Positions 32,720 through 40,533 of a stretch of DNA of 58,201 nucleotides are shown here, in pieces; the stretch's first letter is position 1; every line of letters starts with the position of its first letter. The stretch is from SVQP01 sp045652835 (lineage in GTDB: Bacteria; Bacillota; Clostridia; Oscillospirales; CAG-272): positions 1 through 58,201 of the forward strand of contig JAZOLE010000105.1 of NCBI GenBank assembly GCA_045652835.1, read 5' to 3'. Under the pieces are notes generated by a model that saw only the letters and a program-made list of their open reading frames with translations, had not been told where the DNA came from and ran no database searches. Made by a program: the position numbers and the translations under genes.

Positions 32720-33553
32720 TTATTCCTCAATGCTCTTGATCAGCGCAGGAATGGCTTGCTCGAAATTGACGCCGTACCAGTTGTGATTCTCCTCCGCCTC
32801 GGTCAGGCGAATGCTCTCATAAGTAAAGTCGGCAGCCACAGCGATTGCGCCCTGCAAGCTCTTGCCGCGCATGAGTGCGCCCACGCAAGCAGAGGCGAAC
32901 ACGTCACCCGTGCCGTGATACGATACGGGGATACGGTCGTGGTAATAGGAGAAGAATTCCCCTGTCGTGCTGTCATAGCCCATCGCGCCCGTGCAGTTTT
33001 CCTGCAGGCTGACGCCTGTCAGCACGGCACGCTTGGCGCCCATGGCGCACAGACGGCGTAAAATATCCTTTACGTAATCCTCGTCATATCCCTCGGTTAC
33101 GTACGGAATGTCAAGCATATAGGAAGCCTCGGTCATGTTGGGCACGATGATGTCCGCAACTGCACAAAGCTCTGCCATTTTGTGTGCAAACGCCTCGTCA
33201 AAGCCGTAATACAGCTTGCCGTTGTCACCCATGGCAGGGTCAACGAACAGCAGTGCGTTCGAAAAATCGGCTGCCATTTTCTTGACCAGATCGATCTGGT
33301 CAAACGATGCAAGGTAGCCTGTATAAATGGCATCAAAATCAATGCCTTCAGCCTTCCAATGCGCGGTGATGGGCGTAATCTCGCCCGACAAATCGTGCAC
33401 GGTAAAGCCCTTTTTGAAGGCGGTGTGTGTACTAAGCACAGCGGTAGGCAGAATGGCTGCCTCTACCCCCATGGCAGAAATAATGGGCAGCGCAACTGTC
33501 AGCGAGCACTTGCCTACGCAGGAAATATCCTGCACGGTTACGATTCTTTTCAT
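32720..33553 (-). CDS. Pyridoxal/pyridoxamine kinase (PdxK/PdxY-like)
   Basis: A 277-residue ribokinase-fold vitamer kinase that phosphorylates pyridoxal or pyridoxamine to make or salvage PLP. Motifs: an N-terminal VQDISCVGKCSLTVALPIISAMG block, LPTAVLSTHTAF, the FVDPAMGDNGKLY block, VPNMTEASYML, and the anion-hole motif HGTGDVFASACVGAL with the catalytic Asp. Length fits the family. It lies 25 bases after cysK on the same strand; cysK is itself PLP-dependent, so the two probably form an operon supplying enzyme and cofactor. Confidence 0.87.
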   Translation of the reverse strand: MKRIVTVQDISCVGKCSLTVALPIISAMGVEAAILPTAVLSTHTAFKKGFTVHDLSGEITPITAHWKAEGIDFDAIYTGYLASFDQIDLVKKMAADFSNALLFVDPAMGDNGKLYYGFDEAFAHKMAELCAVADIIVPNMTEASYMLDIPYVTEGYDEDYVKDILRRLCAMGAKRAVLTGVSLQENCTGAMGYDSTTGEFFSYYHDRIPVSYHGTGDVFASACVGALMRGKSLQGAIAVAADFTYESIRLTEAEENHNWYGVNFEQAIPALIKSIEE

Positions 33554-33578
33554 GTTTCTTCCTCTTTTCGACTATATT

Positions 33579-34478
33579 TCAGTCATAAAGCCCCGTTGAC
33601 AAATACCGCTCTCCGCCATCAGGCAGGATCACGGCAATTTTCTTGCCGCACATTTGTGCACGGCGCGCTATCTCATCGGCTGCTGCAATGGCAGCTCCCG
33701 AGGAAATGCCTCCAAGCAAGCCCTCTGTCTTGCCAAGCATGCGGCAGGTCTGCTTTGCCTGCTCTGTGCTCACGGTCACGACCTCATCGTAAACCGAGGT
33801 ATCCAGCACGCGCGGCACGAAATTCGCGCCAATGCCCTGAATACCGTGCGCGCCCGCATATCCTTTGGAAAGCAAGGGAGATTCGGCAGGCTCAACCGCG
33901 ATCACACGCAGTTTCGGCAGCTGCTCCTTGAGATACTTACCCGTACCGCTCAGCGTGCCTCCCGTACCGACACAAGCAATCAGGCAATCCAGATCCCCAC
34001 CCGTTTGTGCCAGTATTTCGGGTCCTGTGGTTTTGTAATGCGCCAGCGCGTTTGCGGGATTATCAAACTGCCCGAGCATGGTGGCACCGGGAGTCCCTGC
34101 AACAATGCGCTGGGCCTCATCAATCGCACCCTGCATGCCAAGTGCCGCAGGTGTGAGCACCACCCTTGCGCCGCGTGCACGCATCAGCGAGATGCGCTCG
34201 GCAGACATGTTATCCGGCATGACGATGACAGCTGACAATCCGCGTGCGGAAGCCTGCGCAGCCAAGGCAATGCCCGTGTTTCCCGAGGTGGGCTCGACCA
34301 CCGTGCCGCCTGCGGCAAGTCGCCCCGAGGCAAAAGCCTCGTCCAGCATACATTGCACCGCTCTGTCCTTGGCAGAGCCTGCGGGATTGCACCATTCGCA
34401 CTTTGCCAGCACCTCGGCTTGCCAGCCAAGCTGCCTGCCCAAGCACGAAAGTGCGATCAAGGGTGTATTACCGATCAT
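33579..34478 (-). CDS. cysK: Cysteine synthase A (O-acetylserine sulfhydrylase)
   Basis: A 299-residue PLP fold-type II enzyme that makes cysteine from O-acetylserine and sulfide. Seen: IGNTPLIAL at the N-terminus, the PLP-lysine region NPAGSAKDRA, the substrate loop EPTSGNTGIALA, the PLP phosphate loop GTGGTLSGTGKYL, and GGISSGAAIAAA near the C-terminus. The N-terminus is about 8-10 residues shorter than usual, but a GAGGG site precedes the ATG, so the start is kept. Cysteine synthase rather than cystathionine beta-synthase is favoured by the length and lack of CBS domains. It has its own promoter (34511-34539). Confidence 0.92.
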   Translation of the reverse strand: MIGNTPLIALSCLGRQLGWQAEVLAKCEWCNPAGSAKDRAVQCMLDEAFASGRLAAGGTVVEPTSGNTGIALAAQASARGLSAVIVMPDNMSAERISLMRARGARVVLTPAALGMQGAIDEAQRIVAGTPGATMLGQFDNPANALAHYKTTGPEILAQTGGDLDCLIACVGTGGTLSGTGKYLKEQLPKLRVIAVEPAESPLLSKGYAGAHGIQGIGANFVPRVLDTSVYDEVVTVSTEQAKQTCRMLGKTEGLLGGISSGAAIAAADEIARRAQMCGKKIAVILPDGGERYLSTGLYD

Positions 34479-34510
34479 GTGAGTGCCCTCCCCCGAAAAA
34501 ACTGGAATAT

Positions 34511-34539
34511 ATTATAGCACATTTTACGCCGATTTTCAA
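34511..34539 (-). promoter_or_regulatory. Promoter of the cysK-pdx kinase operon
   Basis: Minus strand TTGAAA (34534-34539), 17-base spacer, TATAAT (34511-34516), 32 bases before the cysK ATG. Confidence 0.8.
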
Positions 34540-34641
34540 CACATGTTTCCAAGGATTTGCGATTTTGTCATATTATCTATAATATTTCATGCTAAGAAAT
34601 ATATTTTGATGTATAAAACTAAATGGATTTTGCCAAAAGTA

Positions 34642-34670
34642 TTGTATTTTTGGTGGTATTGTGGTATCAT
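34642..34670 (+). promoter_or_regulatory. Possible promoter of the ABC-DUF1854-ABC operon
   Basis: TTGTAT (34642-34647), 17-base spacer, TATCAT (34665-34670), about 72 bases before the ATG at 34743. Consensus match is moderate. The gap 34479-34742 holds this and the divergent cysK promoter. Confidence 0.45.
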
Positions 34671-34742
34671 GGGTTAAGTGGACTTTTATACTTTTCTACA
34701 TGGTCAGATAGATAAACCTTTTACCCCGAAAGGAGTGATCCT

Positions 34743-37052
34743 ATGTTACCGCTTGATACGCTGTCCGACAAGGCAAAAGAGGCATTGGTTGCCGCGGGCA
34801 TTGATCCCGACGCCTTGGACGTTACATTTTACATGGATCTCGGGCTTGACGCAAACTTTGGTCAGGTCTATCTTGCTGTGAGCAAACGCGACGGCAAGCT
34901 TTATCGCATTGCAGAAAAGGTGGAGTCCTTTTCTCTTTGTGCACTGAGCGACCCGAGCATTGATAATTTCACCACCACCAACCGCCTGAACGCCACGCTG
35001 CACCCGGAGGGTGACATTGCCCCCGAAAAGAGCGAGAACATGACAGACGAGGAATTTGCCGAGCTGCGCAAGCAATATGACGCGCGCGGACAAGCCTTTG
35101 TGGTTGGCTTTTGCACCAACTCCTGCAAACGCAAGCTGCTTGCCTTTATCAACATCTGGGAGCGTCTTGCACGCGGTGACGAGGTGGGCGAGGACGATCC
35201 CATCTTTGAGCAGTTCTTTGCCAAGTGCCCCAAGTGCGGCAAGCCCTTTGACGATCCGCTGCGCCGCATCTGCAAGGACTGCACCAACAAAAAGGGCACG
35301 CTTCGCCGTCTGCTTGGATACTTTGCGCCCTTTAAGCTGCAGCTGGTCGTTGTCAGCATTTGCCTTGTGCTCTCCACAGCCATCTCTCTGGTCTCCCCCT
35401 ATATTTCGGGCAAGCTGCTTTATGACCGCGTCATCTCCCCCGAGGGAGACTTGCGTAGCGAAATATACGTGTACGTATTGGTGGGTGCGATCGTTGCGCT
35501 TGCAGTCCTTTCGCTGATCATACATATCGCGCAAAGCCGCGCCAACGCATACATGTCCACCGAGGTGACCAAGCGCATGAAGAACGATATCTTCCGCGCC
35601 ATGAACCGCCTCTCACTTTCCTACTTCAACTCGCAGCCTACGGGTAAGCTGATCAACCGCGTCAATTACGATGCCGAAAAGGTGCGCAATTTCTTTATCA
35701 ACGGCGTTCCCTACCTGATCGTGCACGCGCTGCAATTCATTGGTCTGACCATCGTGCTCATGATCCTCAACCCCTGGTTGACGCTCATGATACTTGTACC
35801 CGTTCCTATCATCGTGCTGATCTTCAAATACCGCCTGCCGCATCTGTGGCGCTCCTTCTCCCGTTCCTGGCGCGCCTCCTCCTCGCTGACAGGCGTGCTC
35901 AATGACTCGCTGTCCGGCATTCGCGTAGTCAAGGCATTTGCCAAAGAAGACGTGGAGACCAAGCAATTCTACGGCTACTCCACCAAGCTCATGCAGGCAA
36001 ATCTGCGCTCCAATCTGATCGCGCTTTCCATCTTCCCCGTCATCTCGCTGATCATCGGTGTTTTCGGCAACATGGTCTGGGGCGTGGGTGGCTTGCAGGT
36101 CATCGGAAAGCAGATGTCTTACGGCGATCTTTCTATGTTTGTCAGCTACATGGGCATGGTATTTGCCCCCCTCAACTTCTTCTCGCAGTTTACCAACATG
36201 CTCACCGACACGCTCAACAGCGCCCAGCGTATGTTTGAGGTGCAGGATATGATCCCCGACATTACCGATGCGCCCGACGCTGTGGAAATGAACGAGATCA
36301 AGGGTGAGATCGAATTCAAGAACGTGGGCTTCCATTACAACCCCAACCGCCCCATTCTCAAGGACGTTACCTTTACCGTACACGCAGGCGACCGCATTGG
36401 TCTTGTAGGTCACACGGGCAGCGGCAAATCCACCATTGCCAACCTGATCACGCGCATGTATGACGTTGTCAGCGGCAGCGTGACAATCGACGGCGTGGAT
36501 ATCAAGCAGATCAAATCCACCTCGCTGCGCGGCGGCATTGCCATTGTTTCGCAAGAAATTTTCATCTTCCGCGGCACGATTGCCGACAATATCCGCTACG
36601 GTAAGCCCGATGCCTCCATGGCAGACGTGATTGCCGCAGCACGCGCCGCCAACGCGCACGATTTTATCATGGCACTTCCCGAGGGCTATGAGACTATGGT
36701 TGGCATTGGCTCCCGTTCGCTCTCGGGCGGTGAGCGTCAGCGCGTATCCATTGCACGTGCGCTGTTGCTTGACCCCGCGATTTTGATTTTGGACGAGGCA
36801 ACCGCTGCTATGGACACCGAAACCGAGCACCAGATCAGCCAGGCGATCGACAAGCTGATCCAAGGCAAGACCAGCATCAGCATTGCGCACCGCCTCTCCA
36901 CACTCAAAAATTGCAATTACATTATGGCAATGGAAAACGGTGAGATGGTGGAAATGGGCACTGCCGAGGAGCTGATGGAAAAACAGGGCGTTTACTACAA
37001 GCTGTGGACGCTGCAAAACGAACAATTGACCAAGGTCATGGAAGGCAAATAA
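34743..37052 (+). CDS. ABC exporter half-transporter with N-terminal zinc-ribbon region (DUF1854-associated)
   Basis: A 769-residue fused permease-ATPase. Residues about 1-155 form a soluble N-terminal domain unusual for ABC exporters. A four-Cys zinc ribbon (CPKCGKPFDDPLRRICKDC) leads into a six-span ABC type I exporter region (about 185-480). The nucleotide-binding domain has GLVGHTGSGKST (Walker A), LSGGERQR (signature), ILILDEATAAMD (Walker B) and AHRLSTL (H-loop). It should heterodimerise with the similar protein at 37849. The substrate is not readable. The first gene of a three-gene unit; the ribosome binding site is AAAGGAG 7 bases upstream of the ATG. Confidence 0.88.
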   Translation: MLPLDTLSDKAKEALVAAGIDPDALDVTFYMDLGLDANFGQVYLAVSKRDGKLYRIAEKVESFSLCALSDPSIDNFTTTNRLNATLHPEGDIAPEKSENMTDEEFAELRKQYDARGQAFVVGFCTNSCKRKLLAFINIWERLARGDEVGEDDPIFEQFFAKCPKCGKPFDDPLRRICKDCTNKKGTLRRLLGYFAPFKLQLVVVSICLVLSTAISLVSPYISGKLLYDRVISPEGDLRSEIYVYVLVGAIVALAVLSLIIHIAQSRANAYMSTEVTKRMKNDIFRAMNRLSLSYFNSQPTGKLINRVNYDAEKVRNFFINGVPYLIVHALQFIGLTIVLMILNPWLTLMILVPVPIIVLIFKYRLPHLWRSFSRSWRASSSLTGVLNDSLSGIRVVKAFAKEDVETKQFYGYSTKLMQANLRSNLIALSIFPVISLIIGVFGNMVWGVGGLQVIGKQMSYGDLSMFVSYMGMVFAPLNFFSQFTNMLTDTLNSAQRMFEVQDMIPDITDAPDAVEMNEIKGEIEFKNVGFHYNPNRPILKDVTFTVHAGDRIGLVGHTGSGKSTIANLITRMYDVVSGSVTIDGVDIKQIKSTSLRGGIAIVSQEIFIFRGTIADNIRYGKPDASMADVIAAARAANAHDFIMALPEGYETMVGIGSRSLSGGERQRVSIARALLLDPAILILDEATAAMDTETEHQISQAIDKLIQGKTSISIAHRLSTLKNCNYIMAMENGEMVEMGTAEELMEKQGVYYKLWTLQNEQLTKVMEGK

Positions 37053-37064
37053 GGAGGGATGACT

Positions 37065-37676
37065 ATGCAAAACAAATATACGTACATGCACCCGGGCCCC
37101 CACGGACCGCACGGAGGTCCTCGCGGTCCCATGGGCGAAAAGCCTTTGTTTGAAAAGCGCGAATCAGTTGCGCTGACACCGCAAAACGCTGCATTTTTGC
37201 GCTCACCCGGCGGACTTTTATCCATGACGCTGACAAAAGAGGACGGCACAAAAGAGGAATTTGAGCGCGTCATTCCCGTACGCGCCTTCCCCATTACAGA
37301 TCCCGACGCTTTTATCTGCATCCGCGAGCCGGACACCAAGAAAAAAGGCAGAGGCTGCGAGATCGGTATGATCGAGCGTCTTGCGGATTTTGACGAGCAA
37401 GCACAAGTACTCATTCTTGAGGAGCTTGACCGCCGCTATTTTGCTCCCGCTATCAAAAAAATCCATTCCCTGCATGAAAAATACGGCTATTTGTATTTCG
37501 ACGTGACCACAAGTGCAGGTCGCTCGGAGTTCATCATGTCCAACCCCTCAAACAGCTTCCGCACCTTGGAGGACGGCAGAATTTTCATGTATGATATCGA
37601 CGGTAACTGTTTTTGCGTACAAGACCCCGCAGCGCTTGACAAAGCCAGCTTAAAGAAAATCGAAATATATCTCTGA
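37065..37676 (+). CDS. DUF1854 domain-containing protein
   Basis: A 203-residue protein whose core (VIPVRAFPITDPDAFICI, EIGMIERLADFDEQAQVLILEELDRRYFAPAIKKI, TTSAGRSEFIM, DGRIFMYDIDGNCFCVQDP) matches DUF1854. In other bacteria this family is annotated next to cyanophycin genes and ABC transporters. The N-terminus is a His/Pro/Gly-rich stretch (MHPGPHGPHGGPRGPMG), perhaps metal-binding. The ATG at 37065 is favoured over 37059 because GGAGGG is 7 bases before it. It lies between two ABC half-transporters, 12 bases after the first. Confidence 0.8.
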   Translation: MQNKYTYMHPGPHGPHGGPRGPMGEKPLFEKRESVALTPQNAAFLRSPGGLLSMTLTKEDGTKEEFERVIPVRAFPITDPDAFICIREPDTKKKGRGCEIGMIERLADFDEQAQVLILEELDRRYFAPAIKKIHSLHEKYGYLYFDVTTSAGRSEFIMSNPSNSFRTLEDGRIFMYDIDGNCFCVQDPAALDKASLKKIEIYL

Positions 37677-37744
37677 CGGAGGTATTGCGTGAAAGTTCAC
37701 GTCATATTCCTTTAAGTTTACCAATCACGTTACCAATCACGCAT

Positions 37745-37841
37745 AAACTTCACCTAAAAAATGGGGGCTGCCCATTTTTTGGAGCAAAGCTCCACGGTGA
37801 AGTTTCCATCACGATATTTGAGCCGCCACAGGCGGCATGGA
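37745..37841 (+). promoter_or_regulatory. Three-way-junction RNA element before the second ABC gene
   Basis: Outer stem AAACTTCACC (37745-37754) with GGTGAAGTTT (37796-37805) encloses two hairpins, AAAAAATGGG/CCCATTTTTT (37756-37780) and GGAGC-AAA-GCTCC (37781-37793). A further GCCGCC-ACA-GGCGGC hairpin (37822-37836) is bracketed by TCCAT (37805-37809) and ATGGA (37837-37841). That last pairing would cover the ribosome binding site of the next gene. Just upstream is a tandem copy of TTACCAATCACG (about 37717-37741). Confidence 0.6.
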
Positions 37842-37848
37842 GATTGAC

Positions 37849-40095
37849 ATGAAGCTGATTTACGAGCTCGACCAAGCCAACCGCGCAGCCTTTGATGCCG
37901 CGGGAGGCGAAAACGAGCGCATACTATACTGTATTCCCTTTGAATACGAGGACACGGGCACGGTGGACGGCTACATGGTGCTGACCCCTACCCACCTTTA
38001 CAAGCTATTGAACGGCAGCCTTGCAGGCAAATGGGAAATAAGCCGCATGAGCGACTTTTCGGTTGAAACGATGTACGGCTGTGCAGGCTTTTACGCATAC
38101 CTTGACGATGACGCAATCCTGCTGTGCAGATTTGCAGGCGGCAAGGGTCTTGTGCGCTACACGGTACTGGCACATGCCTGCGACATGGTAGCAAGCGGCA
38201 GAACCGAAAATCTGCCCACCAGTGATGAGCCCGAGCGCTACTGCCCCGAGTGCGGCAGACCCTTTATCCGCAACACGCACATTTGCCCCTACTGCCGCGA
38301 CAAGGGTAAGATCTACAAAACCCTTTGGCAGATGACCAAGGGCATGCGCATCTGGATCGCGGCGCCCTTGCTGACCGCTGCATTTGCGCTTTGCCTGACC
38401 TTTATTGCCCCCTATTTCCAGGAAATACTGATCAATGACTACATCTTAGCCGAAAATCCGCTCTCGTTTGACACGTGGCAGGATTGGCTTTGGATGTTCC
38501 TTTTGGTCTCGGGCGCTATTGTGTCCATTGACGTGCTGCACCGCGTGCTCAACATTGTGCAAAGCCGTATCTCTGCAGTCACGGGCGCACGCTTTACGCG
38601 TATGCTGCGCACACAGCTTTTTGAAAAGATTCAAACGCTTTCCATGGCGTCGGTGCAGAAAAAATCCACAGGCGACCTGATGGGACGTATCAACAATGAC
38701 GTAAACGTGGTGCAAAACTTTGTGGTGCATCTGTTGCCCACCTATTTTGCGCAGCTGGTATCATTCGTTGTGGGTCTTGTCCTGATCCTTGTGATGAGCT
38801 TTCAGCTGGGCGTGCCGCTGCTGGCACTCTACATCTTTTTGCCCTTGCCCATCGTAGTGATAGCGATATGGAAATTCCGCCGCAAGATGCGCATGCGTAA
38901 CCGCCGCGCATGGATGCTGGGCAGACGCACCAACCTGATCCTGCAGGACACTCTGAGCGGTATCCGCGTGGTCAAGACCTACGGTCGCGAGCAAAGCGCC
39001 ATTGATACCTTTGCGGATTGCACCGAAAAGCAAGCCAAGCAAAACCTTTCCAACGCGCGCCTTTTTGACATGGTGTTCCCCATACTGGGCTTTATCATGC
39101 GATTTGGCAGCTACCTGATCCTGTGGCACGGCAACCTGCTTTTGTTCCGCGGCTCTTTGGGCGTGGGTACGCTCAACCGCTTCAACGCTTATACGGGCAT
39201 CATTTACGCACCCCTGATGCAGATTACCACCATTCCGCGTCACATCTCCGAATTCATGACCTCGTTTGGCAAGATCATGGAGATCATGGAGGAGCAGCCC
39301 GAGATTGCAGATATCCAACAACCCAAGCAGATCAAGCTGCAGGGTGCTGTCAGCGTCAAGAACGTCACCTTTGGCTATGAGAGTGCCGTTCCCGTGCTCA
39401 AGAACGTATCGATTGACGTAAAGCCCGGCGAGATGATCGGTATTGTAGGTCACTCGGGCAGCGGCAAATCCACGCTGATCAACCTGATCATGCGCCTTTA
39501 CGACCCTGCCGAGGGCAGCATTGAATTTGACGGCATCAACGCCAAGGAAATCAGCCAAACCTCTCTGCGCTCGCAGATCGGTGTGGTACTGCAGGAAACG
39601 CACCTGTTTTCGGGCACGGTGCGCGACAATATCCGCTACGCCAAGCCGGGGGCTACCAACGCAGAGGTCATTGCCGCTGCGCGTGCAGCCAATGCGCATG
39701 ATTTTATCATGGCTCTGCCGCAGGGATATAACACTGTGGTGGGAGAAAAGGGCTATTCCCTTTCGGGCGGTGAGCGTCAGCGCGTAGCCATTGCACGTGC
39801 GCTGATCCATAATCCCAAGATCCTGATTCTGGACGAAGCAACCGCCGCGCTTGACACCGAAACCGAAAAGCTGATTCAGGATGCCATTGACGGCATGACC
39901 GAAAACCGCACCGTTTTTGCCATCGCGCACCGCCTTTCCACCCTGCGTAACGCAGACAGACTGCTGGTGCTTGACCATGGCGAGGTTGTGGAATGCGGCA
40001 CACACGTAGAGCTTTTGGAAGCGCAGGGCGTTTACTATAAGCTTGTTATGGCACAGGCACGTGCCGCGCTGGAAAAGACCGGCGGCATGATGTAA
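37849..40095 (+). CDS. Second ABC exporter half-transporter with N-terminal zinc-ribbon region (DUF1854-associated)
   Basis: A 748-residue paralogue of the 34743 protein with the same plan. A soluble N-terminal domain (about 1-120) is followed by a zinc ribbon (CPECGRPF, then HICPYC), six membrane spans, and a nucleotide-binding domain with GIVGHSGSGKST, LSGGERQRVAIARAL, ILILDEATAALD and AHRLSTL. Both copies keep full catalytic motifs, so a heterodimer would have two working ATP sites. The start at 37849 is used because GGAG lies 7 bases upstream; the in-frame ATG at 37837 overlaps that site. A weak hairpin (about 40178-40205) may terminate the transcript. Confidence 0.88.
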   Translation: MKLIYELDQANRAAFDAAGGENERILYCIPFEYEDTGTVDGYMVLTPTHLYKLLNGSLAGKWEISRMSDFSVETMYGCAGFYAYLDDDAILLCRFAGGKGLVRYTVLAHACDMVASGRTENLPTSDEPERYCPECGRPFIRNTHICPYCRDKGKIYKTLWQMTKGMRIWIAAPLLTAAFALCLTFIAPYFQEILINDYILAENPLSFDTWQDWLWMFLLVSGAIVSIDVLHRVLNIVQSRISAVTGARFTRMLRTQLFEKIQTLSMASVQKKSTGDLMGRINNDVNVVQNFVVHLLPTYFAQLVSFVVGLVLILVMSFQLGVPLLALYIFLPLPIVVIAIWKFRRKMRMRNRRAWMLGRRTNLILQDTLSGIRVVKTYGREQSAIDTFADCTEKQAKQNLSNARLFDMVFPILGFIMRFGSYLILWHGNLLLFRGSLGVGTLNRFNAYTGIIYAPLMQITTIPRHISEFMTSFGKIMEIMEEQPEIADIQQPKQIKLQGAVSVKNVTFGYESAVPVLKNVSIDVKPGEMIGIVGHSGSGKSTLINLIMRLYDPAEGSIEFDGINAKEISQTSLRSQIGVVLQETHLFSGTVRDNIRYAKPGATNAEVIAAARAANAHDFIMALPQGYNTVVGEKGYSLSGGERQRVAIARALIHNPKILILDEATAALDTETEKLIQDAIDGMTENRTVFAIAHRLSTLRNADRLLVLDHGEVVECGTHVELLEAQGVYYKLVMAQARAALEKTGGMM

Positions 40096-40222
40096 GAGCT
40101 GCGGCGAGTGAGAAGTAAGCAAATACAAGAATTTGGGGCTGCCGAATGGGGCTGACAAATCAGAGGCAAAAATTGAACAAAGGGCTGCTTGTAAAGCGGC
40201 CCTTAATGTTTTCAAATAGTAA

Positions 40223-40363
40223 TTACCGCAGGAGCGGGCGATCACATATTTCGGCTATGCCGAAATTCTCGCCCCTACAAGTGTCTATGCTGTGGGTTTG
40301 ATACGCAAAATCTAAACAAAAACAGTCGTAGGGGCGATCAGTGATCGCCCGCCCCTGCGGCAA
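40223..40363. repeat. Inverted pair of REP-like elements
   Basis: Copy 1 (40223-40278) and copy 2 (40328-40363, reverse orientation) share the ends TTRCCGCAGGRGCGGGCGATCAC and TCGCCCCTAC. Copy 2 contains the hairpin GGGCGATC-AGT-GATCGCCC; copy 1 has an inserted TTTCGGC-TAT-GCCGAAA hairpin. Together they can fold into a larger structure like a REPIN. The rest of 40096-40473 shows no gene. Confidence 0.65.
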
Positions 40364-40473
40364 CTATTCAAAAAAACGATCCGGGACTGCATCCAAGTGA
40401 TACAGCCCTTGATTTGTGCGAAATTCTCCGCTAATTTATCAGCCCCTTTGACAGCCCCTTTTTTGAAAAAATC

Positions 40474-40502
40474 TTGAAAATTATGCGTTGATACTGTATA
40501 AT
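40474..40502 (+). promoter_or_regulatory. Promoter of the GH38 gene
   Basis: TTGAAA (40474-40479), 17-base spacer, TATAAT (40497-40502), 31 bases before the ATG, followed by a GAGAGGAAA ribosome binding site. Confidence 0.82.
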
Positions 40503-40533
40503 AAAGAAAAGACTATCCGAGAGGAAAACTTAC

